Part shown: positions 37,913 through 47,700 of the stretch, piece by piece | Layout: every line of letters begins with the position of its first letter | How positions within the stretch are numbered: the stretch's first letter is position 1 | Position numbers and translations under genes: made by a program | Notes under the pieces: generated by a model | What the model was told of the DNA's origin: nothing | Seen by the model: the letters and a program-made list of their open reading frames with translations, nothing else | Databases searched by the model: none | DNA from: Paenibacillus whitsoniae | Lineage (GTDB): Bacteria > Bacillota > Bacilli > Paenibacillales > NBRC-103111 | DNA: 64,000 nucleotides | Assembly (NCBI RefSeq): GCF_003955665.1 | Contig: NZ_RXHU01000066.1 | Location: forward strand, 62,001-126,000 | Direction: 5' to 3'

Positions 37913-39676
37913 ATGAGTAAGTCTGTACGCAATAAAAATAACGCTGGTCAATACAAGGAGTTGCTGGGCCGTTATTTGTTTCCTCAAAAAGGAACGCTGC
38001 TGACATTAACGATCCTATTGTTCGCTTCGATCGGACTTCAACTGGTCAATCCGCAAATCATTCGCTACTTTATCGATCAGGCGGGGCAGCAGGGAGCGAT
38101 GCAGCCGCTGATTAACGCGGCGCTGCTTTTTATCGGGTTTGCTTTGGTGCAGCAGCTCGTTTCGGTCGCTGCGACGTATTTCAGCGAAAATCTCGGCTGG
38201 ACCACGACCAACAAGCTGCGCGTCGATTTGGCGGCGCACTGCTTGTCGCTGGACATGTCGTTCCACAAAAATCATACCTCAGGCTCGCTGATTGAGCGGG
38301 TGGACGGCGATGTGAATGCGCTTGCGAATTTTTTCTCCTCCATGATCATTCATCTTGTCGGCAATCTGCTGCTTATGGCCGGCATCATCGTACTGCTGTT
38401 CCGCGAAAATTGGTTGATCGGGGTCGGGATGGCGTTGTTCGTCGTTTTTGCCGTGTATCTGATCCAGTGGATTCGGAAGTTTGCTGTACCGGTGTGGTCG
38501 AAGTGGCGGCAGGCGAATGCCGAGTTTTACGGCTTTATCGGCGAGCATCTGGAGGGAACAGAGGACATTCGCGCGAACGGAGCGGTCAGCTTCGTAATGG
38601 AGCGATTCTATACGATGCTGCGAAAAATGCTGCCGCTCCGGATCAAAGCGTTCCTCGGCTTTTGCGCGATGTGGAATACGTCGATTTTCGTGTTCGCTCT
38701 GGGGAATGCGATGGCGTTTGCGATCAGCGCTTATCTCTGGCATGCAGGGAAAATTTCGATCGGCACCGTGTACTTGATCTTTTTCTATACCGAGCTGCTG
38801 GCCAAGCCGATTGAAAAAATCCGTACGCAAATGGAAGATTTGCAAAAAGCGGACGCCAGCATTTCGCGGATTCGGGAGCTGTTCGCCATCGAATCGAATA
38901 TTCGAGACGGCAAGGGCGCGCCGCTGCCGCAAGGGCCGCTTGGCGTCGAGTTCAACGACGTCACGTTCAGCTATGACGGCGATCAGGCGACGCTGGAGAA
39001 GCTCAGCTTTTCGCTGAAGCCGGGCGAAGTGCTCGGCCTGCTGGGCAGAACCGGCAGCGGAAAGTCTACGCTGGCCAGGCTACTGCTGCGCTTTTACGAT
39101 CCGCAGCAGGGTACGATTTCACTGAGCGGAACGAATATCCGCGACTGCACGCTCACCGAGCTGCGCAAGCATGTCGCCCTGGTGACGCAAAACATCGAAA
39201 TCATGCAGGGCACGATTCGTGATAATCTAACCTTCTTCGATAACGGTATTGCGGACGAGACGATTATCGAAGTGCTGAGCGAGCTTGGGCTCGGCGCCTG
39301 GTTCGACGCGCTGCCGGAAGGGCTGGATACGATGCTTGCCTCCGGCGGGGGCAGCTTATCGGCCGGGGAAGCGCAACTGCTTGCGTTTGCGCGGGTGTTT
39401 TTGACGAAGCCGGGCCTTGTGATTATGGACGAAGCCTCCTCGAGGCTGGATCCGCTTACCGAGCAGCGCATGGAGAAGGCAGTTTCAAAGCTGCTGGATG
39501 CCCGCTCCTGCATCATGATTGCCCACCGGCTTGCAACGGTGCAGCGCGCGGATCATATCCTTATTTTGGAACATGGTAAGGTGATCGAATCGGGACGGAG
39601 AGAGGAGCTCGCCGCCAATCCGAATTCCCGCTTCTCGCATCTGTTGGCAACCGGGCTTGAGGAGGTGCTGGCATGA
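37913..39676 (+). CDS. ABC exporter half-transporter A (heterodimer, catalytic Walker B)
   Basis: The 587-residue half-transporter has six membrane helices in the first 320 residues and a nucleotide-binding domain: Walker A GRTGSGKST, Walker B LVIMDEASSRLD with the catalytic Glu, and switch IMIAHR. Its signature is degenerate (LSAGEAQ instead of LSGGQ). The start at 37913 follows GGAGG. Its stop overlaps the start of the next gene by four bases. Together they look like a TM287/288- or BmrCD-type heterodimeric exporter. Confidence 0.88.
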   Translation: MSKSVRNKNNAGQYKELLGRYLFPQKGTLLTLTILLFASIGLQLVNPQIIRYFIDQAGQQGAMQPLINAALLFIGFALVQQLVSVAATYFSENLGWTTTNKLRVDLAAHCLSLDMSFHKNHTSGSLIERVDGDVNALANFFSSMIIHLVGNLLLMAGIIVLLFRENWLIGVGMALFVVFAVYLIQWIRKFAVPVWSKWRQANAEFYGFIGEHLEGTEDIRANGAVSFVMERFYTMLRKMLPLRIKAFLGFCAMWNTSIFVFALGNAMAFAISAYLWHAGKISIGTVYLIFFYTELLAKPIEKIRTQMEDLQKADASISRIRELFAIESNIRDGKGAPLPQGPLGVEFNDVTFSYDGDQATLEKLSFSLKPGEVLGLLGRTGSGKSTLARLLLRFYDPQQGTISLSGTNIRDCTLTELRKHVALVTQNIEIMQGTIRDNLTFFDNGIADETIIEVLSELGLGAWFDALPEGLDTMLASGGGSLSAGEAQLLAFARVFLTKPGLVIMDEASSRLDPLTEQRMEKAVSKLLDARSCIMIAHRLATVQRADHILILEHGKVIESGRREELAANPNSRFSHLLATGLEEVLA

Positions 39677-41451
39677 CCACATTTCAATATTTATGGAAAC
39701 TGATTGCCTATAGACCGATGCGGTATACGCTGAATGCGGTGATGTGGACGCTGATTTATTTGGCACCGATTGCGCCGGGGCTTGTGACTAAGGAGTTTTT
39801 TGATACGCTCACAGGGCATGCAAAACTGGACTATGGCGTCTGGGGACTGATTGCGCTGCTCATGGCGGCGGCAATTGGAAGGATGATGCTGATCATCATC
39901 GGGTTCATCACCGACGTCAACTTCCGATTCCGCATGAGCATGCTGCTTCGCCGCAACCTGCTGGAGCATGTGCTCAAGCAGCCTGGCGCTCAAGCGATTC
40001 CGGTGGCGCCGGGCGAAGCGATCTCCCATTTCCGGGATGATGTCGATCAATCCGAGGAAGCCGTAAGCTGGTCAGTTGATGTGTTCGGACTGACGTGTTT
40101 TGCGCTGGTGTCGGGTTATATCCTGATTCGTATCGATGCCCAGATGACACTGCTCGTCTTTATGCCGATCGTGTTGGTCATCACTGCCGCGCAGCTCGCG
40201 ACGGTGAGATTGCAGAAGTACCGCGCTGCCAGTCGCGAAGCAACGTCGAAGGTGACGGGCGAGATCAGTGAAATGTTCGGCAACGTGCAGGCGATTCAAG
40301 TTGCCGGGGCGGAACGTAGAGTGATTGAGCGTTTTGCGAGGTCCGGTGATAACCGCCGGAAAGCGATGCTTAAGGACAAGCTGATGGGGGAACTTTTGGA
40401 CTCCGTGTTCTCCAACTCGGTGAACCTGGGAACCGGCCTGCTTCTGCTGCTGGCTGGGGCTAAAATGCGCTCCGGCACGTTCACTGTCGGCGACCTCTCG
40501 CTGTTCGTGTATTACCTCACGTTCGTGACACAGTTTATTACGAATGTCGGTAAGTTCATCACGTATTTCAAGCAAATGAGCGTGTCGCTTCAGCGGCTCA
40601 CGTTTCTGCTGCAAGGCGCTTCGGCCAAAGTGTTGACGATGGCGAGGTCCCTGCATTTGAAAGGCGAGGAGGCGGAGCCCGAGCACGAGGTTGCTGCAGC
40701 AGCGGTCGCTCCGGCGCCGCTGGAGAAGCTTGAGGTGAATGGCCTTAGTTACGCCTACCCCGATACGGGGCGAGGCATCCATGACATTCACCTGACCCTG
40801 CCCCGCGGATCGTTCACCGTCATTACGGGAACGATCGGCTCGGGCAAAACGACCCTGATCCGTTCCCTCCTGGGGCTGCTGCCCACAGGGGAGGGGACGA
40901 TCAGGTGGAACGGCGTGCCCGTGGAAGATCCGGGCACCTTCTTCGCGCCGCCGCACAGTGCGTACACGGCGCAGGTCCCGCGGCTGTACTCGGACACGCT
41001 GCGGAACAATATTTTGCTCGGGCAGCCCGAGGCGGGCCCCGAGAGCTTGCCGCAGGCGCTGCACGCGGCGGTGATGGAGCAGGACGTCCAGCATCTCGCG
41101 AACGGGCTGGACACGGTTGTCGGGCCGCGCGGCGTGAAGCTGTCCGGCGGCCAGGCGCAGCGCACGGCGGCGGCACGGATGCTCGTGCGCGACGCCGAGC
41201 TGTACGTCTTCGACGATCTGTCCAGCGCGCTGGACGTCGAGACGGAGCAGAAGCTGTGGGAGCGCATGTTCGAGCGGCGACGTGAAGCGACTTGCCTCGT
41301 CGTCTCGCACCGCAAAACAGCGCTCGCCAGAGCGGATCACATCGTCGTGCTGAAGGAGGGCCGCATCGAAGCGGAAGGAACGTCCGCCGAGCTGCTGCAC
41401 AGCTCGCCGACGTTCCGCGAACTATGGCATGGCGACGAGCGGAAAGCTTGA
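39673..41451 (+). CDS. ABC exporter half-transporter B (heterodimer, canonical signature)
   Basis: The 592-residue partner has six membrane helices, Walker A GTIGSGKTT, signature LSGGQAQR intact, and Walker B LYVFDDLSSALD, where Asp replaces the catalytic Glu. With partner A it forms one complete ATP site (A's Walker motifs plus B's signature) and one degenerate site, the standard pattern for heterodimeric exporters. A charged linker around residue 325-345 (GEEAEPEHEVAAAAVAP) precedes the nucleotide domain. Drugs or peptides are likely cargo. A terminator follows. Confidence 0.88.
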   Translation: MTTFQYLWKLIAYRPMRYTLNAVMWTLIYLAPIAPGLVTKEFFDTLTGHAKLDYGVWGLIALLMAAAIGRMMLIIIGFITDVNFRFRMSMLLRRNLLEHVLKQPGAQAIPVAPGEAISHFRDDVDQSEEAVSWSVDVFGLTCFALVSGYILIRIDAQMTLLVFMPIVLVITAAQLATVRLQKYRAASREATSKVTGEISEMFGNVQAIQVAGAERRVIERFARSGDNRRKAMLKDKLMGELLDSVFSNSVNLGTGLLLLLAGAKMRSGTFTVGDLSLFVYYLTFVTQFITNVGKFITYFKQMSVSLQRLTFLLQGASAKVLTMARSLHLKGEEAEPEHEVAAAAVAPAPLEKLEVNGLSYAYPDTGRGIHDIHLTLPRGSFTVITGTIGSGKTTLIRSLLGLLPTGEGTIRWNGVPVEDPGTFFAPPHSAYTAQVPRLYSDTLRNNILLGQPEAGPESLPQALHAAVMEQDVQHLANGLDTVVGPRGVKLSGGQAQRTAAARMLVRDAELYVFDDLSSALDVETEQKLWERMFERRREATCLVVSHRKTALARADHIVVLKEGRIEAEGTSAELLHSSPTFRELWHGDERKA

Positions 41452-41500
41452 AAAAGAGGGAGCATCTCCTGACTGGAAACAGCAGGAAATGCTCCCTTTT
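41452..41500 (+). terminator. Terminator after the ABC exporter operon
   Basis: GGGAGCAT pairs with ATGCTCCC, with an inner CCTG/CAGG stem, followed by TTTT. Confidence 0.85.
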
Positions 41501-41566
41501 GCTCGAATTGAAGAAGAGAGTCACGCATAGGCTCGGTGACAATCCAAATTTAATGAGTGTGATTAA

Positions 41567-42361
41567 ATGTTAACCACGTTAATTACTGTATTTCTTTTAA
41601 CCATGGTCATCCACACCGCTGAAACGCTCTCATATTCGATCCGCTACGCAGGTGTGAAGGTCAACAAGCTCGCGGTTGCCTTGTCGCTGGTCGGCATTGT
41701 TGTGCTCGTCTCGCGAACGGCGAACTTGATTCAGGCACCGATGACGGCGCATTTTGTGGACTATGCGAAGCGGCATACGGAGTTCGATCTGTTGGAATTT
41801 CTACGTATTTCCTTGTTCGCGTCTTCGATCGGGACCATTATCGGAATTGCGCTGTTCCCGTCGTGCATCCACCTCAGCGCGCGCGTGATTGCCCGGTTGG
41901 AGGTGACCGGCTCCATCCCTAAGCTTATTTCCAGCGTGACCGTACAGCAGTTGAAGAATACGACAAAATATATCCGCAAACCGAAATTCCGGATCAGCGA
42001 ATTCCGCTATTTGGGCGTATCCAAGCGATTCCTGTTCATCAACATCGTCGTGACCGCCTTTTATTCCGTAGGGGTGCTCGCTTCGCTCTATGCGGCGCAT
42101 TTGCTACCGGACCACGCGACAACTGCTTCGCAAGCTTCGGGGCTGATCAACGGGGTCGCGACGATTTTGCTGACCATTTTCATCGATCCGCAGCTTGGAC
42201 TCATTACCGACAAGGCTCTGCACGACGAAAAACGGCGGGACCAGCTTGGCAAAATCTATGCCCTGCTGATGACAACCCGCTTCCTGGGGACGCTGCTTGC
42301 CCAAGTGTTTCTCGTGCCGTCGGCCCTTTTTATCGGCTGGATCGTGAAGCTGTTTTTCTGA
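41567..42361 (+). CDS. amj: Lipid II flippase Amj
   Basis: The 264-residue membrane protein matches Amj (YdaH) in length and pattern: an N-terminal TMVIHTAETLSYSIRYAGV segment, VLVSRTANLIQAPM, GTIIGIALFPSCI and a C-terminal IDPQLGLITDKAL followed by a last helix. About six membrane segments are visible. Amj moves lipid II across the membrane when MurJ is absent or blocked, and in B. subtilis it is under SigM control. The ribosome site is weak (GAGTGTG). I could not find a clear ECF promoter. Confidence 0.88.
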   Translation: MLTTLITVFLLTMVIHTAETLSYSIRYAGVKVNKLAVALSLVGIVVLVSRTANLIQAPMTAHFVDYAKRHTEFDLLEFLRISLFASSIGTIIGIALFPSCIHLSARVIARLEVTGSIPKLISSVTVQQLKNTTKYIRKPKFRISEFRYLGVSKRFLFINIVVTAFYSVGVLASLYAAHLLPDHATTASQASGLINGVATILLTIFIDPQLGLITDKALHDEKRRDQLGKIYALLMTTRFLGTLLAQVFLVPSALFIGWIVKLFF

Positions 42362-42446
42362 TTTAAAGAGCTCTGCCTTTCCATCCCCGCGAGCAGTTGG
42401 TATAATAACTAATAGTTTTGAGATACAGCCAGATCGGAGTCTTACT

Positions 42447-43328
42447 ATGAAGAAGTTCAAAAAGTTTTACATTGAAATTACGAGCGTATGCAATCTGGCG
42501 TGCACATTCTGTCCGCAGACGCAGCGAAAGGCGAATTTTATCAAGAAAGAGACGTTCACGGACATTCTGGATCAGATAAAGCCGCATACGAACCATATTT
42601 ATTTGCATGTAAAAGGCGAACCGCTCCTGCATCCGAAGATTGACGAACTGCTCGACATCGCGCATGAAAAAGGTTTTAAAGTCAATATCACGACGAACGG
42701 CACGCTGATTAACAAAAATCGGCACAAGCTTCTCGACAAGCCGGCGCTGCGGCAGATGAATTTTTCGCTGCATAGCTTTGATGGGCACGAAGGGTCGGAG
42801 GACAAGGAAGGCTACGTGATGAGCATCCTGAACTTCGTGAAGGAGATCATCGAACGCTCGAACGTGATTATCTCGTTTCGATTGTGGAATCTCACACAGG
42901 ACAATCAGACGAATGCTGAGCGGCAGCGCAACCGCGAGATTTTAGAGATGTTGGAACGCACATTTGAGTTGGACTACCAGATTGAGGAAAAGTTTGTCCG
43001 CGGCGAGGGCTTGAAGCTGAGAGATCGTGTGTATTTGAACCAGGATCATGAGTTTCAATGGCCGGATTTGAAGGCGCAGGAGATCGAGGGACCGGGCTTC
43101 TGCCATGCACTGCGCAATCAAGCGGGGATCCTTGTAGATGGCACCGTCATTCCATGCTGTCTGGATGGGGAGGGCGTCATCAATTTAGGCAATATCAATG
43201 AGACTCCGTTCTCGGATATTATCGAGGGCGAGCGGGCGAACCGGTTGTTTGAGGGGTTTTCCCGCCGAGAAGTCGTCGAAGAATTGTGTCGGAAATGCGG
43301 CTACCGCGAGCGCTTCAGCTTGGCATAA
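42447..43328 (+). CDS. Radical SAM/SPASM domain protein
   Basis: The 293-residue enzyme has the radical SAM cluster CNLACTFC near residue 15, the GEPLLHP motif, and a C-terminal SPASM-like region with ILVDGTVIPCCLDGEGVINLGN and CRKCGYRE for an auxiliary iron-sulfur cluster. Such proteins modify peptides or act on other substrates. No precursor peptide gene is visible beside it. GGAG precedes the ATG, and a terminator follows. Confidence 0.85.
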   Translation: MKKFKKFYIEITSVCNLACTFCPQTQRKANFIKKETFTDILDQIKPHTNHIYLHVKGEPLLHPKIDELLDIAHEKGFKVNITTNGTLINKNRHKLLDKPALRQMNFSLHSFDGHEGSEDKEGYVMSILNFVKEIIERSNVIISFRLWNLTQDNQTNAERQRNREILEMLERTFELDYQIEEKFVRGEGLKLRDRVYLNQDHEFQWPDLKAQEIEGPGFCHALRNQAGILVDGTVIPCCLDGEGVINLGNINETPFSDIIEGERANRLFEGFSRREVVEELCRKCGYRERFSLA

Positions 43329-43334
43329 AGGCAG

Positions 43335-43375
43335 GGCTCATGCTTGCTGCTTCGGCAGGGAGGATGAGTTTTTTT
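43335..43375 (+). terminator. Terminator after the radical SAM gene
   Basis: CTCAT pairs with ATGAG, with an inner TGCTG/CGGCA stem, followed by TTTTTTT. Confidence 0.7.
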
Positions 43376-43442
43376 GCATTTTCGTCGCAACCGTGGGATA
43401 ATTAAAGTTTGATTCCTTAGAGAGAGTTTGGAGGCACAGAAG

Positions 43443-45404
43443 GTGGCACGTTACCCGTTTGCGTATGATCGCAGTCAGCCTTATATGAAGCAGGTTTCCG
43501 ACTGGATTGCGGATATTTTTTATGACATTTTGCCGGAAGCCGGCTTTGAAGTGCGGGATGAGCAAATTTATATGGCGTTTCAGCTGGAGCGCGCCTTTGC
43601 GGAGAAGCAGGTGATTTTTGCGGAAGCCGGCGTTGGCACGGGGAAGACGCTCGTTTATTTGCTCTATGCGCTGTGCTACGCAAGGTACAAAAACAAACCA
43701 GCCATCATCGCCTGCGCGGATGAGTCACTCATTGAGCAGTTGGTGAAGCCGGGCGGGGACATCGATAAGCTGTCGCGCCATTTGGGGCTTGAAATTGATG
43801 CGAGGCTGGCCAAGTCGCCGGATCAATACGTCTGCTTGCAGAAGCTGGACGAAGCGAGATTCGGGCATGAAGAGCCGGAGCTGTATCGGGAGCTTTACGA
43901 GGAGCTGCCTGATTTTGTCCATTCACGGGAAGCGCTGCAGCGCTTTTATGCTTACGGTGACCGGAAGATGTACCCGCATCTGAACGACCGGCAGTGGCAG
44001 CGGATGAATTGGGATGCTTACCAGGACTGTTTTGTCTGTGAAAAAAGGCATCGCTGCGGGCAGACGCTCTCCCGCGAGGCTTACCGGAAAGCGGCGGATC
44101 TGATCATCTGCTCGCACGACTTTTACATGGAGCATCTCTGGACGTATGACAGCCGCAAAAGAGAGGGGCAGCTTCCGCTGCTGCCGGAGCACTGCGCCAT
44201 CGTGTTCGATGAAGGTCACTTGATGGAGTCGGCGGCGCAGAAGGCGCTGACGTACAAGCTCAAACACATCGTGTTCGAGGAGCTGCTCGTTCGTCTGTTG
44301 AAAGGAGAGGTCCGCGAGTCCTTGGCGGTGTGCATTGACAAGGCGATCGACCAGAGCGAGCGCATGTTCGACGTGCTGGAGCGGAGCTGCCGGCCGATTG
44401 CAGGCTCGGATCGCAAGCAGATCGCGATGAGCGACGAACTGCTCGTCGAGATTCATCGGCTCTGCGATGTGCTGTCCGAGATCGAGGAAGAGCTTGTTTT
44501 TGAAAGCGAAATGTTCACGCTGAACGACTATCAGCTCAAAATCGTCGAAGAGCATCTTGAAATGATGCAGAAGGCGCTTGGTCTGTTCCGGCAAAAGCAT
44601 TCCTTTATCTGCTGGGCGACAGAAAGCATAACGGGCTTGTCCCTGGTCGTGATGCCAAGGACGGTTAAGGAAGTTCTACGGGAGCACATCTTCTCCTTAG
44701 GCATGCCGATTGTGTTCTCCTCTGCCACGCTTTCCGTGGAAGGCAGCTTCGACTACATGGCGAGCAGTCTCGGACTGGACGATTATTTGTCCTTTGCAGT
44801 GGACTCTCCGTACGAATATGAGGAACGGATGGAGGTCGTCGTGCCGACATGGACGGAAGGCGGAACGTTCGCCGAGAAAATGGCCGCGGCGGTGCCTTTG
44901 CTGCAGCGGACAGAGGGCAGGGCGTTGCTGCTGTTCCCTTCGCAGCAGGAGCTGCAACAGTTCAAGCGGGAGGTAGGCAACGAAACCGGGGTAGCGAATC
45001 TTCGGTTCCTGTACGAAGGCGATAGTGAAATCTCGCATCTGATCGCAAGCTTTCAGGAGGACGAGCACAGTGTGTTAGCCGCGGTGTCGCTTTGGGAAGG
45101 GCTCGACATTCCAGGGCCTTCGCTCTCGAATGTTATCGTGTGGTCACTGCCGTTCCCACCGAACGACCCGGTGTTTAATAGCAAACGCGAGGCAGCGAGC
45201 GCGCCTTATGAAGAGGTCGACATCCCCTATATGCTGCTACGGCTGCGTCAGGGGATGGGGCGTTTGATCCGGACGCGGGAGGATCGCGGCGTGATTGCGA
45301 TTTTCTCGGAGCGTATTCATACGGACAGCGGATTGCGTCAGCGTGTTGCGCAGATTTTGCCTTCAGGCGTGGAGATGAAATTGGAAGTGTTCGCGGGGGA
45401 GTAG
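43443..45404 (+). CDS. DinG/XPD-type ATP-dependent DNA helicase
   Basis: A 653-residue superfamily 2 helicase: Walker A AEAGVGTGKTLVYLLY, an Fe-S domain with Cys residues in YVCLQK and DCFVCEKRHRCG, the DEGH box in IVFDEGHLMES, and C-terminal motifs ALLLFPSQQELQ, SLWEGLDIPG and LRQGMGRLIRT (arginine finger). This is the YoaA/DinG family, which unwinds 5'-to-3' at damaged or structured DNA. Here the DEAH box reads DEGH. The start is GTG at 43443, nine bases from GGAGG. Confidence 0.88.
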   Translation: MARYPFAYDRSQPYMKQVSDWIADIFYDILPEAGFEVRDEQIYMAFQLERAFAEKQVIFAEAGVGTGKTLVYLLYALCYARYKNKPAIIACADESLIEQLVKPGGDIDKLSRHLGLEIDARLAKSPDQYVCLQKLDEARFGHEEPELYRELYEELPDFVHSREALQRFYAYGDRKMYPHLNDRQWQRMNWDAYQDCFVCEKRHRCGQTLSREAYRKAADLIICSHDFYMEHLWTYDSRKREGQLPLLPEHCAIVFDEGHLMESAAQKALTYKLKHIVFEELLVRLLKGEVRESLAVCIDKAIDQSERMFDVLERSCRPIAGSDRKQIAMSDELLVEIHRLCDVLSEIEEELVFESEMFTLNDYQLKIVEEHLEMMQKALGLFRQKHSFICWATESITGLSLVVMPRTVKEVLREHIFSLGMPIVFSSATLSVEGSFDYMASSLGLDDYLSFAVDSPYEYEERMEVVVPTWTEGGTFAEKMAAAVPLLQRTEGRALLLFPSQQELQQFKREVGNETGVANLRFLYEGDSEISHLIASFQEDEHSVLAAVSLWEGLDIPGPSLSNVIVWSLPFPPNDPVFNSKREAASAPYEEVDIPYMLLRLRQGMGRLIRTREDRGVIAIFSERIHTDSGLRQRVAQILPSGVEMKLEVFAGE

Positions 45405-45504
45405 TTCACCTGGAGTGAGTCCTTCTCAGTTATGGTCTTGCGATTGCAGACATAAGCTGAATGTACGCGGCATCTTGAAAATAATGAAACGAGGAACATT
45501 CACA

Positions 45505-46905
45505 ATGATCGACAATATTGATCAACTTCACGATAAAAAAGTCGAGCGGCGCTCATCTTTCCTGAACAGCCGAACGTCCGTCCTCATCAGCATCGTATTG
45601 GCGATGCTCGTCGCGTCGATGGATTCTACCATCATGAATACGACGATGCCGATCGTTGCGAAGGAATTGGGACGCTTCGACTTGTATGCGTGGTCGTTTG
45701 CGGCTTACATGATTTTTAACACCGTGTTGGCCCCCGTGGCCGGGCGGATTTCAGATTTATTCGGGCGTAAAAAGGTTTTCGCCTGCGGGATTTTGCTCTT
45801 TCTGGTCGGCTCGCTGCTTTGCGGGTTGTCGCAGTCCATGGTGCAGCTCGTCATCTTCCGGGCGGTGCAAGGGATCGGTGCCGGTGTCATGATGCCGTTC
45901 CCGATGATTATTGCGGGAGACTTGTTCTCGGTCGAGAATCGTGGGAAAATCCAGGCGCTGTTCACCTCCATGTGGGGCTTGTCTGCGGTGCTCGCTCCAA
46001 TCTTGGGCGCTTTTTTCGTGGAATACTTGAACTGGCGCTGGATGTTCTATGTCAACCTGCCGATCTGTTTGCTGGCGTTCCTTATGCTCATGCCTTACAA
46101 AGAGGTTTACGAGCCGAAGCCGGCCAAAGTCGATTACATCGGCGCAATCTTGTTTACGATCGGGGTCAGCCTGCTGCTGCTTGTCACCGTCATTGAGGAG
46201 AACCGTGTGGTGTGCGGCGTTATCGGAGTTATCTTTCTCATTCTGTTCTATTTCTTTGAAAAGAAACAGGCATCGCCGCTCGTTCCGCTCAGCATGCTGG
46301 GTGACCGATCCATTCGCTGGGTCAACATCAACTCCTTCGCCGCTTGCCTTGCGCTTTTTGGCATCGGCAGCTTCATTCCGCTGTTTCTGCAAAACTTTGC
46401 CGGCGCGAATTTGTTCATGAGCGGCTTGCCGCTGCTCGGCCTGGCCGCCGGATGGATGGTCGTCGCGGTCCCCGCCGGCAAATGGGTGCTGCGCTACGGA
46501 TTCCGTTCGCTGTTGATCGCGGGTAATATCCTGCTTGTGCTGTCAGGGATATTGTTAACGCTGATCGATGCTGGATCAGGCGTTACTTATGCGACACTCT
46601 GCATCACCGTTGTCGGGTTGGCGTTCGGCTTGAACTCGACCGTTGCGATCATTGCGGTCCAGCAGTTGGCGGAGCCGCATCAGCGTGGAATTTCTACGTC
46701 GTTCCTCATGTTCTGCCGCAACATTGGAACGGCTGTCGGCGTTACGATCATGGGCGCGATTCTGACGCGCACGCCAGGGATTACAGGATTCCAACATTTA
46801 TTTCTGTTCGGATTCATTTGCACGCTTGCAGCGTTGGTCACGTCTTTCTTTATCCGCGGCCGCAAAATAGAATCAGGTGCTCCTGCCGCGCAGCGTGCGG
46901 AGTAG
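45505..46905 (+). CDS. DHA2-type MFS multidrug transporter
   Basis: The 466-residue protein has the MFS motif D1 region ASMDSTIMNTTMPIVA, motif A GRISDLFGRKKVF, motif C-like GLSAVLAPILGAFF, and about 13-14 membrane segments, as in DHA2 (14-TM) drug:proton antiporters such as Bmr3/EmrB-like pumps. The ATG at 45505 follows GAGGAA; upstream in-frame starts have no ribosome site. A terminator follows. Confidence 0.87.
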   Translation: MIDNIDQLHDKKVERRSSFLNSRTSVLISIVLAMLVASMDSTIMNTTMPIVAKELGRFDLYAWSFAAYMIFNTVLAPVAGRISDLFGRKKVFACGILLFLVGSLLCGLSQSMVQLVIFRAVQGIGAGVMMPFPMIIAGDLFSVENRGKIQALFTSMWGLSAVLAPILGAFFVEYLNWRWMFYVNLPICLLAFLMLMPYKEVYEPKPAKVDYIGAILFTIGVSLLLLVTVIEENRVVCGVIGVIFLILFYFFEKKQASPLVPLSMLGDRSIRWVNINSFAACLALFGIGSFIPLFLQNFAGANLFMSGLPLLGLAAGWMVVAVPAGKWVLRYGFRSLLIAGNILLVLSGILLTLIDAGSGVTYATLCITVVGLAFGLNSTVAIIAVQQLAEPHQRGISTSFLMFCRNIGTAVGVTIMGAILTRTPGITGFQHLFLFGFICTLAALVTSFFIRGRKIESGAPAAQRAE

Positions 46906-46914
46906 GTAAGAGGG

Positions 46915-46949
46915 AAGACTGCCGACTGTAAATAGTCGGCGGTCTTTTT
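46915..46949 (+). terminator. Terminator after the MFS gene
   Basis: GACTGCCGACT and AGTCGGCGGTC pair over 11 bp with one T:G pair and are followed by TTTTT. Confidence 0.88.
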
Positions 46950-47032
46950 GTATAGGTTCAACCATTGGGACAGGAATCTGACTGCGTGTCATGGAAATAT
47001 AGAGGATTGATTTTCAGTTAAAGGCGGTGAAC

Positions 47033-47587
47033 GTGATAGAAAAACTATATCTGATTCGTCATTGTAAAGCTGCAGGGCAAGCCGCTGAAGCGGAATTAAC
47101 AATGGAGGGATTTGCACAAGCCCAAGAACTTGCCGATTTTCTTATGGATCATGGCATTGAGAAAATTGTATGCAGCCCTTTTTTGCGGGCAATTCAATCG
47201 ATTCAACCGCTAGCCCAACGTTTACATGTAGAGATCGAAATTAAAAACCGTTTGGCTGAGCGGGTTTTGAGTAGTAGGGACCTCCCAGATTGGCTGGACC
47301 ATTTACGTAATAGTTTTCACGATTTAGATAAATGTCTCCCTGGCGGAGAATCCAGTCGCGCAGCTATGCAGCGTATACGATCGGTTGTTGATGAATTGCG
47401 TACTGCGGATCACAAGTGCATCGCTGCTGTAACCCACGGAAATCTGATGTCTTTGCTGTTAAAACATGTTGATAATCGTTTTGGATTCGAACAATGGCAG
47501 AGCCTTTCAAACCCGGATATTTACTGTTTGTCAGAATTCGATGCTGAACCAAAGCTTCAAAGGATTTGGACTTCAAAAGAGATCTGA
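47033..47587 (+). CDS. Histidine phosphatase family protein
   Basis: The 184-residue protein has the RHC motif in LYLIRHCKAAGQ, a CSPFLRAIQS helix and the second catalytic His in AAVTHGNLMS. It belongs to the phosphoglycerate-mutase-like phosphatases. The start is GTG at 47033, five bases from AAGGCGG; the GTG at 47027 overlaps that site. It is more AT-rich than the MFS gene before it. Confidence 0.85.
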   Translation: MIEKLYLIRHCKAAGQAAEAELTMEGFAQAQELADFLMDHGIEKIVCSPFLRAIQSIQPLAQRLHVEIEIKNRLAERVLSSRDLPDWLDHLRNSFHDLDKCLPGGESSRAAMQRIRSVVDELRTADHKCIAAVTHGNLMSLLLKHVDNRFGFEQWQSLSNPDIYCLSEFDAEPKLQRIWTSKEI

Positions 47588-47700
47588 GCATACGGGGGAA
47601 ATTCGTTGTTGTATATTCCTTACAAGCCAGGCAGGATAATTCCAATATGTGGTGGAACAAGTATAATTGAGATTTTATCACATGGAAGGAGACTCCCGCG

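Noticed and set aside
40072-41400. A 442-codon open frame antisense to the second ABC exporter gene
   Set aside because: It lies entirely opposite a clearly coding gene, has no ribosome site and no recognisable protein motif; high G+C codons leave the reverse strand open.
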